DNA from: Devosia aurantiaca
Lineage (GTDB): Bacteria; Pseudomonadota; Alphaproteobacteria; Rhizobiales; Devosiaceae
Assembly (NCBI RefSeq): GCF_011058215.1
Contig: NZ_JAALFG010000002.1
Span: 744,001 to 808,000 of the forward strand
Direction: 5' to 3'
Length of the DNA stretch: 64,000 bases
Below, in pieces: positions 27,630 to 37,710 of this stretch. The translations under genes were made by a program, and so were the position numbers. Positions within the stretch are counted from its first letter, which is position 1, and each line of letters starts with the position of its first letter. The notes beneath the pieces are model-generated. The model saw only the letters and a list, made by a program, of their open reading frames with translations, was not told where the DNA came from and searched no databases.

Positions 27630-28859
27630 CTAGAGCTCTGCGTCCAGGGCCGCGATCAGCTGCTGGATTTCTTCCGGTGTCGTGTAGTGGGTAAAGCTCA
27701 GCCGCAAGACGCCATGCTGCGGATCGATCCCCAGCGCCTCCATCAGCCGCCAGGCATAGAAATTCCCGCCCGCCGCCATAATGCCATGCTGCGCCAAACG
27801 CTTGGCCACCACAGCGCCCGGCTCGGCATGCCGCAGTGCGATCGTGGGCGCCCGCAACTCCGGATCATCGGGGCCGATCAGGCGCACATCGTTGCGGTTC
27901 CGCAAATAGTCGAGCAGCGGTCGCCCTAGCGCGATTTCCTGCGCCCGCATCGCCGCATGAGCGCGCCGAAACGCATCCTTGCCCTCGACGGCAGCTCCGG
28001 CGATTTCGGCCACTTGCTCGAGATAATCCGCAATGCCGGCGCTCGCGGCGATCTGCGCATGGTCCGGCCCGGCTGGCGTCAGCCGGTAGCGCGGCTTGCC
28101 TTCGTTGAAGAAGTGCCCCTGGTTCGGCAGTTGCGCCGCCAGTTCCGGACGAACGGCCATCACGCCCTGATGCGGCCCGTAAACCTTGTAGGCCGAAAAG
28201 AAATAGATGTCGGCGCCGAGCGTCTCGAGGTCGGGAATGCCATGCGGCGCATAGCTCACGCCATCGACGGCCAGCACTGCACCCACGGCATGTGCCCGCG
28301 CCGCAATTTCGGCCACCGGGTTGATCTCGCCGACGACGTTGGAGCAATGCGTCGCCGCAACCAGCTTCACCCGCTCGTCCAGCACCGCATCGAGATCGGC
28401 CAGCGATAGCCGTCCCGTTTGCCGGTCCACCGACCATTCGCGCACCTCAATACCGCGCGCCGCCAGGCGTCGCCAGGCGCCGGTATTGGCCTCGTGATCC
28501 TGGTTGGTGACGACGATCGCGTCGCCTTGCTTGAGCCAGCCGCCAAAGGCATTAGCCAGCACATAGGTATTGGCCGAGGATGACGGTCCGAAATGGATCC
28601 AGTCCGCCGAAACGTTGAACGCCTGCGCCATGCGCTCATAGGCATGGTTCATCGCCTCGCCCGCTTCGATCGTCGCCGGATAAACGCCAAAGGGCTGAAC
28701 CTTGGTGCGGCGATAAAAGGTGTCCAGCCGGTCGAGCACGACCTGGGCAGTATAGGAGCCACCCGCATTTTCAAAGAATGCCTGGCCCTGAAGGCTCGGC
28801 TCGGCAAAGGCGGGGAACAGCGCGCGAATGCGGGCCGGATCGAGGGGAAGCGTGGTCAT
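27630..28859 (-). CDS. class V aminotransferase / cysteine desulfurase-like PLP enzyme
   Basis: About 409 residues. Class V fold: IHFGPSSSANTYVLANAFGG, NQDHEANTGAWRR, VAATHCSNVVGEINPVAEIA, the PLP region LAVDGVSYAPHGIPD and the Schiff-base lysine segment FFSAYKVYGPHQGVM. Such proteins act as cysteine desulfurase or selenocysteine lyase, but this group lacks a clear catalytic-loop Cys, so the reaction is uncertain. ATG 28859 is chosen; the in-frame stretch upstream is not conserved in character. Paired with the downstream EamA transporter. Confidence 0.8.
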   Translation of the reverse strand: MTTLPLDPARIRALFPAFAEPSLQGQAFFENAGGSYTAQVVLDRLDTFYRRTKVQPFGVYPATIEAGEAMNHAYERMAQAFNVSADWIHFGPSSSANTYVLANAFGGWLKQGDAIVVTNQDHEANTGAWRRLAARGIEVREWSVDRQTGRLSLADLDAVLDERVKLVAATHCSNVVGEINPVAEIAARAHAVGAVLAVDGVSYAPHGIPDLETLGADIYFFSAYKVYGPHQGVMAVRPELAAQLPNQGHFFNEGKPRYRLTPAGPDHAQIAASAGIADYLEQVAEIAGAAVEGKDAFRRAHAAMRAQEIALGRPLLDYLRNRNDVRLIGPDDPELRAPTIALRHAEPGAVVAKRLAQHGIMAAGGNFYAWRLMEALGIDPQHGVLRLSFTHYTTPEEIQQLIAALDAEL

Positions 28860-28912
28860 GGATCGTCCGATATAGGGTGGACGATTGGTAGTCGAGCCTT
28901 GCGCAAAAGCAA

Positions 28913-28938
28913 ACCCCGGCCGTTGCGGGCCGGGGTTG
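28913..28938 (-). terminator. terminator after the Spy-like gene
   Basis: 10 bp stem AACCCCGGCC/GGCCGGGGTT (28913-28922/28929-28938). On the minus strand it ends in TTTGCTTTTG just downstream of the gene ending at 28952. Confidence 0.75.
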
Positions 28939-28951
28939 CAGTAGAGCAATT

Positions 28952-29575
28952 TTAGCCGCGGTTCGGCCCGCCCATCTGACGGCCGCCAGGGCCACCGTGA
29001 TGCGGCCCGCCATCATGGGGTCCACGCGGACCACCACGCTCGCCGCGCTCCGGCACAAGCTGCGCCTTCTGCGCATCGGTGAGGCTGTCGAAAAAGGCCG
29101 TATACGAAGGCTGCACCGCCTGAAGCGCCGCCAACTGTGCCTCGGTCATGGCGATCCGGTTTTCAAGCCGCTCGCTCATGTCCGGCATTGCGGCAACCTC
29201 TTGCCCTTCGACAGGCGGCTGCGGACGCAGGCTCTCGGTAGCCGTTTCGAAGGTTTCGGCCGCGGCCAGGGCATCGCTCTTGAGCGTATCGAACAGCGTC
29301 TGCTGCTCGTCGGTCAGATCGATGGCGTGGCTGAGCCGCACCAGGGCGATCTCGACGCCTTCGGCGCCGCGTTCAAAGCCGAGCATGCCGCCAAAGCCGC
29401 CGCCGTGACGAGGTCCGCCGGGCAGGCCCGAAGCCGGTGGTGCCACAGTCGGCTCGGCCGGCTGCGCCTGCTGCGTGGCGGGTGCAGCATCCTGCGCCCA
29501 AACCGGCACAACGGCTGAAACGCCCAGCGTTGCCGTCAACAGAGCCACGGCTGTCTTTGCGGAAATGGTCTTCAT
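28952..29575 (-). CDS. Spy/CpxP-like periplasmic protein
   Basis: 207 residues with signal peptide (MKTISAKTAVALLTATLGVS). The helical core carries LTDEQQTLFDTLK and LTDAQKAQLVPE, two copies of the L-T-x-x-Q motif of the Spy/CpxP family of periplasmic chaperones. The C-terminus is rich in Gly, Pro, His and Arg (HDGGPHHGGPGGRQMGG) and might bind metal (inference). Own terminator downstream. Confidence 0.8.
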   Translation of the reverse strand: MKTISAKTAVALLTATLGVSAVVPVWAQDAAPATQQAQPAEPTVAPPASGLPGGPRHGGGFGGMLGFERGAEGVEIALVRLSHAIDLTDEQQTLFDTLKSDALAAAETFETATESLRPQPPVEGQEVAAMPDMSERLENRIAMTEAQLAALQAVQPSYTAFFDSLTDAQKAQLVPERGERGGPRGPHDGGPHHGGPGGRQMGGPNRG

Positions 29576-29689
29576 CGTAATCCTCCTTGCATGGGATAAG
29601 TGTGGGGGTCACCGGCACAAACCCACCCTAGAGGAGGCTTCCTCGTCACGACCTTGCGACAAGGTGAAGCTTTGGCAAGCTTGGTAAGG

Positions 29690-30118
29690 TCAGCTCGCGA
29701 TATACTCTCGCATCGCCTCGGCCTCGTGTTCAACTTCCTCGATCTTGTGCTTGACCACGTCGCCGATCGAGATGATGCCGATCAGCTGTCCACCCTCGAG
29801 CACCGGCATGTGGCGGATCCGTCGCCGCGTCATCCGCTCCATGACCTCGGCGATCTCCGTTTGACGATCGCAGGTGACGACGCCCCGCGTCATGACCGAT
29901 CCGATCTGGGTAGCCAGCGCCTCCTGGGCCCCTTGCGCCAAAAGCCGCACGATATCGCGCTCGGAAAGAATGCCGCTGATCGACCCACCGGCACCGGTGA
30001 TCACCACCGCACCGATATTGTGCGCATTGAGCAGCGCCACCGCATCGGCAACCGTACCGGTTTCACCGAGCGTATGAACCGCCCCGCCCTTGCTGTTCAG
30101 GATTGTGTCGACATGCAT
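29690..30118 (-). CDS. tandem CBS-domain protein
   Basis: 142 residues made of two CBS domains (TVADAVALLNAHNIGAVVIT… SERDIVRLL, and MTRGVVTCDRQTEIAEVMER… ISIGDVVKHKI). Such stand-alone pairs bind adenine nucleotides and act as energy or redox sensors. MHVDTILNSKGGAV is a typical rhizobial start (ATG 30118). Cytoplasmic; no partner gene adjacent. Confidence 0.9.
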   Translation of the reverse strand: MHVDTILNSKGGAVHTLGETGTVADAVALLNAHNIGAVVITGAGGSISGILSERDIVRLLAQGAQEALATQIGSVMTRGVVTCDRQTEIAEVMERMTRRRIRHMPVLEGGQLIGIISIGDVVKHKIEEVEHEAEAMREYIAS

Positions 30119-30188
30119 GGCCATCCTCCGCCAAAAAAGCAAAGTCTGCGCCCGTGAGGTCGAGGCTGCAATAATCACAAGGTCTAAA

Positions 30189-30215
30189 CAAAAAAGGCCG
30201 GCGTAAGCGCCGGCC
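30189..30215 (-). terminator. terminator of the small membrane-protein gene
   Basis: Stem GGCCGGCG/CGCCGGCC (30196-30203/30208-30215) with loop TAAG. On the minus strand it is followed by TTTTTTGTTT, a strong intrinsic terminator for the gene at 30241-30537. Confidence 0.85.
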
Positions 30216-30240
30216 AGTTTGCGTCAAAGAGAGGCGGAGG

Positions 30241-30537
30241 TCACCCGCCGCGGCGCGGGGTCCACTCCGGACGCCGTTGGCGCCTCGGTTGAACCTCGAC
30301 CGGAATTCTGCCGCGCAAGGCAAATCGCGCGACTTCGAACAGAAGAACCAGAACCAGCAAAGTCAGTGGCACCATGAAGACCGCCACCTGCGTATCAGCC
30401 TGGCTTGCAATGTTGGCCGCCTGGGCAGGGGAAACGCCGGCAAAAAGCGCGACCGCCGAGCCAAGGGCTACACTGGTCGTGCCGAGCACGGCCACCAGTT
30501 TGAAACTTTTGCGTCTGGATGACGTAGATGAGTGCAT
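30241..30537 (-). CDS. small membrane protein
   Basis: 98 residues. N-terminal signal-like helix (LVAVLGTTSVALGSAVALFA), a short extracytoplasmic stretch, one strong transmembrane helix (VAVFMVPLTLLVLVLLFEVA) and a basic, Arg/Pro-rich cytoplasmic tail. ATG 30537 gives M-H-S-S-T-S-S-R-R-K. A strong terminator follows, supporting a real transcript. Family not recognised. Confidence 0.6.
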   Translation of the reverse strand: MHSSTSSRRKSFKLVAVLGTTSVALGSAVALFAGVSPAQAANIASQADTQVAVFMVPLTLLVLVLLFEVARFALRGRIPVEVQPRRQRRPEWTPRRGG

Positions 30538-30683
30538 GGGATCGACGTCTTTCCTCGTTTCAACGAGCGGCAACTGACCACGTCAATGCGGTCCGACTGT
30601 GAAGCGTTTCGGGACGATGCCGGACCATTTGGCGGCTAAACTGTGGCAGGAGCCACCGCGCCGCGCGAACATAGGAGCCGATC

Positions 30684-31097
30684 ATGCGCGCTGTTCTGGG
30701 CCTGGTGTTGAGTGTGTTAGCCGTCAATCCCCTCCTGGCGCAGGAGGCCGAAACGCCCTGGCGCGACGCCGTCAATGCGCAGATCGAGGCCTTCCGGACC
30801 GGCGACGCCGAGACTGCGCTTGAATATGCCGGCGCCGCCTTCAAGAACACCTATAAGGACGCCGCGAGCTTCCTCGCCGATGTGGAACGCGCCGGTTACG
30901 CGCCCATCGTCTCCTCCCGCACTCATAGTTTTGGCAGCTTCCGCGAATTCGGCGAAACCGCCGTCATCCAGATCGTCAATCTGGTGGGCCCCGACCAGAG
31001 CCTTTACGAAGCCGCCTACCAGCTCGCCAACGAGCCCGACGAAGGCTGGCGCGTCCAGGGCGTCGTCATGCGAAAGACGGAAGGGATGGGCATCTAA
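30684..31097 (+). CDS. DUF4864 secreted protein
   Basis: 137 residues with signal peptide (MRAVLGLVLSVLAVNPLLAQ). The mature part (QIEAFRTGDAETALEYAGAA, then Y-x-P-I-V-S-S-R-T-H and the C-terminal EGWRVQGVVMRK) matches the DUF4864 family, a small NTF2-like fold. Periplasmic, function unknown. It precedes the aminotransferase gene by about 60 bp. Confidence 0.8.
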   Translation: MRAVLGLVLSVLAVNPLLAQEAETPWRDAVNAQIEAFRTGDAETALEYAGAAFKNTYKDAASFLADVERAGYAPIVSSRTHSFGSFREFGETAVIQIVNLVGPDQSLYEAAYQLANEPDEGWRVQGVVMRKTEGMGI

Positions 31098-32359
<1,262 letters not shown>

Positions 32360-32460
32360 GCCGTTTACCAGGCGCTAACCACCGACGATCACGTGATTTC
32401 CCGCATAAAAATCGTCAACTCTTCCTGTGCTAAGCAGCACGCGGACGCAGGGACGAGACC

Positions 32461-33216
32461 ATGGATTTTTCAGTTCGCAGCAAGGCGCGCGTATGGGCGG
32501 GCACGGTGCTTGGCACGCTCTTTTGCGTGACGGCCGCGACCATCGTGGACTCGCCGAATTTTGCCGGCTTCACCTCAGAAGAGCTGACCAAGGCGCTCAC
32601 CATCAACATCCTCCTGCCCACCGCTCTTGCGGGCCCCCTGCTCTATTTTCTCCTCAACCAAATCCGCGCCCTGGCCCTCGCCCGCGATGAAATGGCGACC
32701 ATGGCGACGACCGACAGCCTCACCGGCGTGCTTAATCGCGGCGCCTTCACCATGATGGTCGAAGCCTATCTCGCCCGCGCCATGGAAACCAAGACCGGTC
32801 CCGCCGGCTCGCTGCTCGTCATCGATGCCGACCATTTCAAGTCTATCAACGACGATTTCGGCCACTCTGCCGGCGACGATGCCCTGCGCGCCATCACCGC
32901 CCGCATCCGCGCGGCCCTGCGCTCCACCGATCTCGTCGGCCGCATCGGGGGCGAGGAATTCGGCGTCTTCCTCCCGGCCACCACCGCCGAACAGGCGCTG
33001 ATGCTGGCCGAACGCATCCGCAAGACCGTCCGCGAAATCGCCTTCCCCGGCTCCGGCCAGCACCAGCTCTCGGTCAGCATAGGCGGCGTTACCTTCCACA
33101 ACGAAGGCAATTACGACCGCCTCTTCAAAGTCGCCGACCAATGCCTCTATCTGGCAAAAGACAGCGGCCGCGACCGGGTCAACATGATCAACTACATTGG
33201 TCAACTGGCGGCCTGA
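32461..33216 (+). CDS. membrane-anchored diguanylate cyclase
   Basis: 251 residues. Two transmembrane helices (residues ~10-30 and 45-65) flank a short periplasmic loop, followed by a GGDEF domain. The active site reads G-G-E-E-F (IGGEEFGVFLP), with TTDSLTGVLNRGAF and SLLVIDADHFKSINDDFGH upstream, so it should be catalytically competent. The I-site R-x-x-D upstream of GGEEF is present as R-S-T-D. Makes c-di-GMP. Confidence 0.92.
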   Translation: MDFSVRSKARVWAGTVLGTLFCVTAATIVDSPNFAGFTSEELTKALTINILLPTALAGPLLYFLLNQIRALALARDEMATMATTDSLTGVLNRGAFTMMVEAYLARAMETKTGPAGSLLVIDADHFKSINDDFGHSAGDDALRAITARIRAALRSTDLVGRIGGEEFGVFLPATTAEQALMLAERIRKTVREIAFPGSGQHQLSVSIGGVTFHNEGNYDRLFKVADQCLYLAKDSGRDRVNMINYIGQLAA

Positions 33217-33480
33217 TCAGGCGCGACCCATCCCTTTTGGAGGAAAGCAGCCCAGCTCGGCAAAAGCCGTAACGAAGCTATGCAGATGTCCGGGATGAGC
33301 GCCGTGGAAGCCAAGGCTTAAACGGGGTGGGAAGCAGACAGTTAGCTTTTGGCAGGCTTCGAACTACAACAGACTTACCGCCTCAAGCTTATTCAGAACC
33401 GCAAGCAGAATGTCTCAGACTGAAGAGCCATCTATCTTCTGAAAGCAAAGGCTGCCTAGCATCGCGGCAAAAAGCTGCCT
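33217..33480. other. 264 bp with no recognised feature
   Basis: Region between the diguanylate cyclase and a small minus-strand gene. AT content rises here and continues through about 35.7 kb. I see no RNA gene, repeat or coding pattern. Confidence 0.4.
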
Positions 33481-33744
33481 TTACGTCGAAGGCTCCACCA
33501 GCCTGCCCCAAACAGGGTCCCAGAATTTTTCATCTTCAATTCGCACGACAATGCGCTTCAGGCCCAATCGAGCCCGCCAAACTTCTGCAGTCGCGAGTGC
33601 TTGGTTCACCGGAACCGGCAAAGAGGCAATCTCGTCAACCGTCGATACGGCAGCAAAACTTCGGCCGAACAACCGTGTGATTTCCACCAACACAGCGTCG
33701 TGCAAAAGGGCAGAGCCGGACCCGAGCTTTTCGTATTCTGTCAT
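33481..33744 (-). CDS. small hypothetical protein
   Basis: 87 residues, no signal peptide or membrane helix; it has a plausible alpha/beta composition and ends W-D-P-V-W-G-R-L-V. It lies in an accessory stretch of small genes. Family not recognised; coding status moderately supported by amino-acid composition. Confidence 0.5.
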   Translation of the reverse strand: MTEYEKLGSGSALLHDAVLVEITRLFGRSFAAVSTVDEIASLPVPVNQALATAEVWRARLGLKRIVVRIEDEKFWDPVWGRLVEPST

Positions 33745-33795
33745 TTAAATCCCACTCGCTGCGCGATAGTGACCGCATGCGAGGCTAAACTTTGG

Positions 33796-34032
33796 TCATT
33801 CCGCCGCGACGATCAGTCCGGAGAAATAGAGGGTGAAGAGTGGTCTTCCGCCCTCCTCTTCGACACGCATCTGCCAACCACGGAGGTCGAAGAACCGCGC
33901 GCCTAATTGAACTATCATCTCGGAAGCGGCCGAGATTGCTTGAGCGCGAGCTTGTTCATCGCTTTCGCAAAGAGTGCCCGAAAGATCGGGTAGATATTGG
34001 CCATCTCTGACATGAAAAAAGTATCGTGGCAT
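33796..34032 (-). CDS. DUF6894-type small protein
   Basis: 78 residues beginning MPRYFFHVRDGQYLPDLSGT, the DUF6894 signature common in rhizobia and Methylobacterium, followed by ARAQAISAASEMI and a C-terminal F-T-L-Y-F. ATG 34032 is the start. Function unknown; often found in many copies per genome. Confidence 0.8.
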   Translation of the reverse strand: MPRYFFHVRDGQYLPDLSGTLCESDEQARAQAISAASEMIVQLGARFFDLRGWQMRVEEEGGRPLFTLYFSGLIVAAE

Positions 34033-34216
34033 GCACGTGCTCCAATTATGGCGGGAGCGCGTTGCATCTCTCAAGCACCGAGTGCCTGAAATGGACGGTG
34101 ACGGACGAGAATGTAAACGCCAGCCAGACGTTCCCAACTCATTCAATATCTTAATCTAGCGCAAGTCGTCCGTTCCCGCCGACGCGCAAAGCGGACGCTC
34201 CTCGTAAACACAAAAA

Positions 34217-34242
34217 ACCCGCCGACGCTCGCGACGGCGGGT
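34217..34242 (-). terminator. terminator of the second cold-shock gene
   Basis: Stem ACCCGCCG/CGGCGGGT (34217-34224/34235-34242); on the minus strand the run TTTTTTGTGTTT follows. Just downstream of the stop at 34280. Confidence 0.85.
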
Positions 34243-34279
34243 CATAAAGCGGCCAAGAGGCCGCCGGTCTGTCAAAGAA

Positions 34280-34495
34280 TTATTTCTGCAGCATGAGATT
34301 GATTGCAGATTCACGGCCATCGCGACCGGTTTCGACCTCGTAGGTCACCTTATCGTTTTCATAAAGACCAGAGACACCGGAGCGCTCCACAGCGGAGACG
34401 TGGACGAAGTGGTCCTTGCCGCCATTGTCCGGGGTAATGAAACCAAAGCCTTTGGTTGCGTTGAAGAATTTAACGGTGCCGTTGATGGTAGCCAT
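34280..34495 (-). CDS. cold-shock protein
   Basis: 71-residue cold-shock domain: MATINGTVKFFNATKGFGFI with RNP1 K-G-F-G-F-I and RNP2 H-F-V-H-V-S. More diverged from the 13129 copy than expected of a recent duplication; it ends SAINLMLQK. About 230 bp upstream are gene-free and AT-rich and probably hold the promoter and untranslated leader. Likely a stress- or cold-inducible RNA chaperone. Confidence 0.93.
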   Translation of the reverse strand: MATINGTVKFFNATKGFGFITPDNGGKDHFVHVSAVERSGVSGLYENDKVTYEVETGRDGRESAINLMLQK

Positions 34496-34723
34496 TTGAA
34501 TATTCCTTGAGCTCGGAGCCGAAGCAAAGCGAGCGTTGCCCTTCGCGACATGCGAGAGGGAGCATAGACGTTCGCAAAGTGGATCAGAGAGCCAAGAACC
34601 GGCATCACCGGCAAAGGCAGCCGACTTGGGCTGAAAACGTGTATAGAAACCTTATTACACGTAATAGTGGCGGTGGAAAGGCCAGATGAAAGCGAATAAA
34701 ATTAATGGTCTGTCTTTTCGAAC

Positions 34724-34987
34724 CTACTTGTAATTACTTTCGTCGCTGAGCTCATGGTTTAGGGCGTTGTGATGCAGGCGTCGGCGGCGTCGCCACAGCA
34801 AGACTCCCATAAGGAAAACTGGCACGAAGCCTGCGCCTATAGCGGCAGGATGAGCTAGGACCTCGACATCGTAGAACATGCCGAAAATCACGAGCATTAG
34901 GAATGCCAGAATAATTGCAACCAGACCGTAGGTGAACGCGGACCCCTGAGGCCGAGGGGCATACTTGTTGGCTGCAGCAATCGCCAT
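34724..34987 (-). CDS. small two-helix membrane protein
   Basis: 87 residues: Y-A-P-R-P-Q-G-S-A-F near the start, then two transmembrane helices (LVAIILAFLMLVIFGMF and IGAGFVPVFLMGVLLW) and a basic tail R-R-R-R-R. ATG 34987 gives MAIAAANKYAP. Family not recognised. Confidence 0.55.
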   Translation of the reverse strand: MAIAAANKYAPRPQGSAFTYGLVAIILAFLMLVIFGMFYDVEVLAHPAAIGAGFVPVFLMGVLLWRRRRRLHHNALNHELSDESNYK

Positions 34988-35069
34988 TGTTCGTTTGTGG
35001 TGCTCTGGCACGACCGGCGTCCTTGAGCTTCCAATAAGCGATTGAAGAGGCAATTGGCGACGCGCGCCT

Positions 35070-35333
35070 TCAGGACAAGCCTGAATTGACGTCATGCTGG
35101 CTATCTGCTCGCAGGGCGGCTTCCACTTCTGCCATCGTGACTGAAATCGCGCTTGTCGTCCCACCGTCCACCAGCATCAACTGGCAAGAGGTACGATAGG
35201 CTTGCCACGATACGTCTAAGGGGACTTGCTCCATCACAAGATCGAACGTGCCCGGTGCATGAGCTTGAGGCATGTTGGCTAGGACAAAGCGATGTCTGAA
35301 GGTAACAGGCCGGGTTGTGACCTTCGCGATCAT
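35070..35333 (-). CDS. small hypothetical protein
   Basis: 87 residues; includes FDLVMEQVPLDVSWQAYRTS. It overlaps the upstream gene by four bases (ATGA), a sign of a real coupled pair. No signal or membrane segment. Function unknown. Confidence 0.5.
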   Translation of the reverse strand: MIAKVTTRPVTFRHRFVLANMPQAHAPGTFDLVMEQVPLDVSWQAYRTSCQLMLVDGGTTSAISVTMAEVEAALRADSQHDVNSGLS

Positions 35334-35599
35334 AGACGCTCGCCTTTGCCATCAACATTCTGGATGAACGCACGGCGCAGCGGGTACTCTTCCGAGAAAT
35401 AAAGCTGGCGAATAGCATCGCCGTTGTAACGAATTTCGCTAGCCTCAATGAGGGAGCTCGATTGAACGGCAACCGGCAGTTCTTCTACGGTGAACTGGAC
35501 TGCTTCTGCGAGCGAGGGAAAACGCTGATAGCGGGCCACGCGGGGCGAGCTCTGGCGGCGTCCAGGATAGAGTTCGGCTGGCGCATTGTAGTTGGTCAT
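35330..35599 (-). CDS. small hypothetical protein
   Basis: 89 residues, MTNYNAPAELYPGRRQSSPR, with AEAVQFTVEELPVAVQSSSL and a C-terminus IRQLYFSEEYPLRRA. This resembles short rhizobial proteins annotated only as hypothetical. AAGGA precedes ATG 35599. Coupled by overlap to the gene at 35070-35333. Confidence 0.55.
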   Translation of the reverse strand: MTNYNAPAELYPGRRQSSPRVARYQRFPSLAEAVQFTVEELPVAVQSSSLIEASEIRYNGDAIRQLYFSEEYPLRRAFIQNVDGKGERL

Positions 35600-36067
35600 C
35601 GGTGTTTCCTTGAAAGAGGGCGAAATCGAGCGCCGCGGGGCGCAACGTTCATGATCCAAGGAAAGCGGCAGGAGCCGGCGGCCAAAGGCGTTTGAAACGC
35701 ATGCACCTATATGGTGCGCAATAGCCGCTTTTGTAAGGCGGATGGGTAGGCTGAAGCTTAGGGAAAGCTTCTGCTAGTGTCCTTGCAAGTCCGCTAAGCT
35801 GAACGGTGACGCGGAGCACAAATGTCTGGAATGCGGGTCGACTTCAAACAGGCACCTCAATGGTGGAAAGCGGACCGGCGGCTTTCTTTTTAAAACCAAG
35901 TACCTGACCTTCCGCAGAAAGTGAGAGACGATGTCAGCTCTATTTCTTCCTGCAAAGCCCGTAAAAAATAATCGCGCCCTTACGTTCTCGATCGTCTCTT
36001 GTTCTGGCCGCGTTACCAGCCTCGCGGACGGCAAGTCGTTCCCCCGCCATATGGCTTGAGTTACCCA
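35600..36067. other. 468 bp without a convincing gene
   Basis: Lies between two divergent genes. A 129-codon minus-strand frame (35774-36163) overlaps the DUF429 gene and lacks protein-like composition. No repeat or RNA structure stands out. Confidence 0.4.
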
Positions 36068-36904
36068 GTGCGCACCGTTCTCGGTATCGACGCCGCCTGG
36101 ACCACGCACAACCCGAGCGGTCTCGCGCTTGCCGTCGAAACCGACGGGCGGTGGCGCTTGCATTCTGCCTTTCCGTCCTATGCCCGCTTTTATGACGATG
36201 ACGGCGACCTTGGCGTGCTCGATGCCGATCGCCTTCTCGATACCGCCAAACGGCTAGCGGGTCACGAACCCGACCTGATCGCGGTGGATATGCCGCTTGC
36301 CAAAACGCTGATCAGCGCCCGGCGCGTCAGCGACAATGCCGTTTCAAGCCATTATGGTGGCCGAGGCGCGGGCACTCACAGCCCCAGCACCACCCGCCCC
36401 GGCCTTGTCGCGCTCGATCTGCTCACGGCCCTGACAATTCGCGGTTATGCTCTCGCCACCGGAAACCCGGTTGCTGGACGATCACTGGTCGAAGTCTATC
36501 CTCACCCGGCGCTGATCGAACTGCTCGCTGCCCCGCGACGCCTGCCCTACAAGATCGCCAACCGCGGCAAATACTGGCCCGCTCTCGACGCCGCAGATCG
36601 CCGCGCTGCAATCTTTGCGCAGTGGCAGCTCATCCTCGATGCCCTCGATCGCGTCCTGCCCGGCGCCCTGACCCTTCTTCCACTGCCCGACGTCACCGCG
36701 TCACTGCGCAGCCTAAAGGCCTTTGAAGACACCCTGGACGCCGTGATCTGCGCCTGGGTCGCCACCTCTATCCTCGATGGCACCGCTCGGCCCTTTGGCG
36801 ACGCCGACAGCGCCATTTGGGTTCCGGCCCCTATTCCGGTGCTCTCCCAGCGCTCCGCTAGCGATCCCTCCACCGAACCCGCTCCCCAGGCGGACCGATC
36901 GTAA
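36068..36904 (+). CDS. DUF429 domain-containing protein
   Basis: About 278 residues. An RNase H-like fold begins V-R-T-V-L-G-I-D-A-A-W-T with acidic residues at the start and in LIAVDMPLAK; then SLVEVYPHPALIELLA and a late F-E-D-T-L-D-A-V-I-C-A-W, all features of DUF429. I take GTG 36068 as start because codons before it (YPRGRQVVPP-type) are unlike the family. Predicted nuclease-like; activity untested. Confidence 0.75.
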   Translation: MRTVLGIDAAWTTHNPSGLALAVETDGRWRLHSAFPSYARFYDDDGDLGVLDADRLLDTAKRLAGHEPDLIAVDMPLAKTLISARRVSDNAVSSHYGGRGAGTHSPSTTRPGLVALDLLTALTIRGYALATGNPVAGRSLVEVYPHPALIELLAAPRRLPYKIANRGKYWPALDAADRRAAIFAQWQLILDALDRVLPGALTLLPLPDVTASLRSLKAFEDTLDAVICAWVATSILDGTARPFGDADSAIWVPAPIPVLSQRSASDPSTEPAPQADRS

Positions 36905-36981
36905 CCATGTCCGCAGTCGTGTCTTGCTGGCCGGGCTCCGGAGGCGCACAGCAAGCCCGTTACCCGGAGCAATAATCGATC

Positions 36982-37131
36982 ATGCGCGTTCATCGCAGCC
37001 GACGTCGTTATCGCCTTCTCGCCACGATAATGTGGCTTGGAGCAGGCATCGTGATCTTCCTGCCCAAAGATCTGCCGCAACCACCCTCGATCGCAACTGC
37101 CAGCCTCGCTGGCGAGACTTCCGCGAACTAA
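36982..37131 (+). CDS. very small membrane protein
   Basis: 49 codons: M-R-V-H-R-S-R-R-R-Y-R-L-L then a hydrophobic helix (ATIMWLGAGIVIFLP) and a short polar tail. Basic N-terminus with one transmembrane helix is typical of small inner-membrane proteins. CGGAG lies upstream but rather far (about 12 bases). No family known to me. Confidence 0.4.
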   Translation: MRVHRSRRRYRLLATIMWLGAGIVIFLPKDLPQPPSIATASLAGETSAN

Positions 37132-37284
37132 GTATAAAACGTAAACCATTTGTTAAAATGCAACCTAGTAACCTTTAGGATTTAGGTAAACCGGGCATTT
37201 CTCTCGTATTTTATCGGGGCAAGATCAATATCCACAGCGAAGTGGAAAGACAAAGCTTAACCAGCCCCCTAGCCGAGATAGCAA

Positions 37285-37581
37285 ATGACAGCTCGTCCGT
37301 CTGATCTAGGTATGAACGAACCCGAGCACCACGACGACTTCGTCGACATGGCGCCATCGGTGCAAGCGCAACAGGTCGTCCAGCGCCTCACGGCCCACCG
37401 GCAGCGGCTTCACGAAGAAATCGGCCAGCTCCGCCGGGAACAGGCGGAGATCGAACAGCGTCGGGATGTGCTGCGTCGCCACGTGGACGCGGTGGAAAGC
37501 GTCTTCGCCAAAAACCTGGCCGATATCGACGCCACTTTGAAGATCTACAGGTCGGGTATTCACTCGCTCGGCCCGAGCTAA
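37285..37581 (+). CDS. small coiled-coil protein, paralogue A
   Basis: 98 residues, largely one charged coiled coil (QRLHEEIGQLRREQAEIEQR), ending V-D-A-V-E-S-V-F-A-K-N-L-A-D-I-D-A-T-L-K then I-Y-R-S-G-I. This last block is nearly identical to that of the gene at 37711. Both also share upstream DNA (ATATCCACA at 37228-37236, then AAGTGGAAAG). Family unknown; a regulatory or scaffolding role is possible. Confidence 0.6.
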   Translation: MTARPSDLGMNEPEHHDDFVDMAPSVQAQQVVQRLTAHRQRLHEEIGQLRREQAEIEQRRDVLRRHVDAVESVFAKNLADIDATLKIYRSGIHSLGPS

Positions 37582-37710
37582 GCCAGCACCGCTACTGCCG
37601 TTAACCTTCGTCGTTAAGCTAGACGGCACAAATAGCTATGCAGAACCGTCACTTAGATGGATATCCACAACCAGTGAAAAGTTAATGCACTGGACCCCGA
37701 GGAGTTAACA

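Noticed and set aside
37228..37669. Replication origin suggested by two ATATCCACA sites
   Set aside because: Only two imperfect boxes, each tied to a duplicated gene's upstream region; no AT-rich unwinding element or dnaA/repABC genes.
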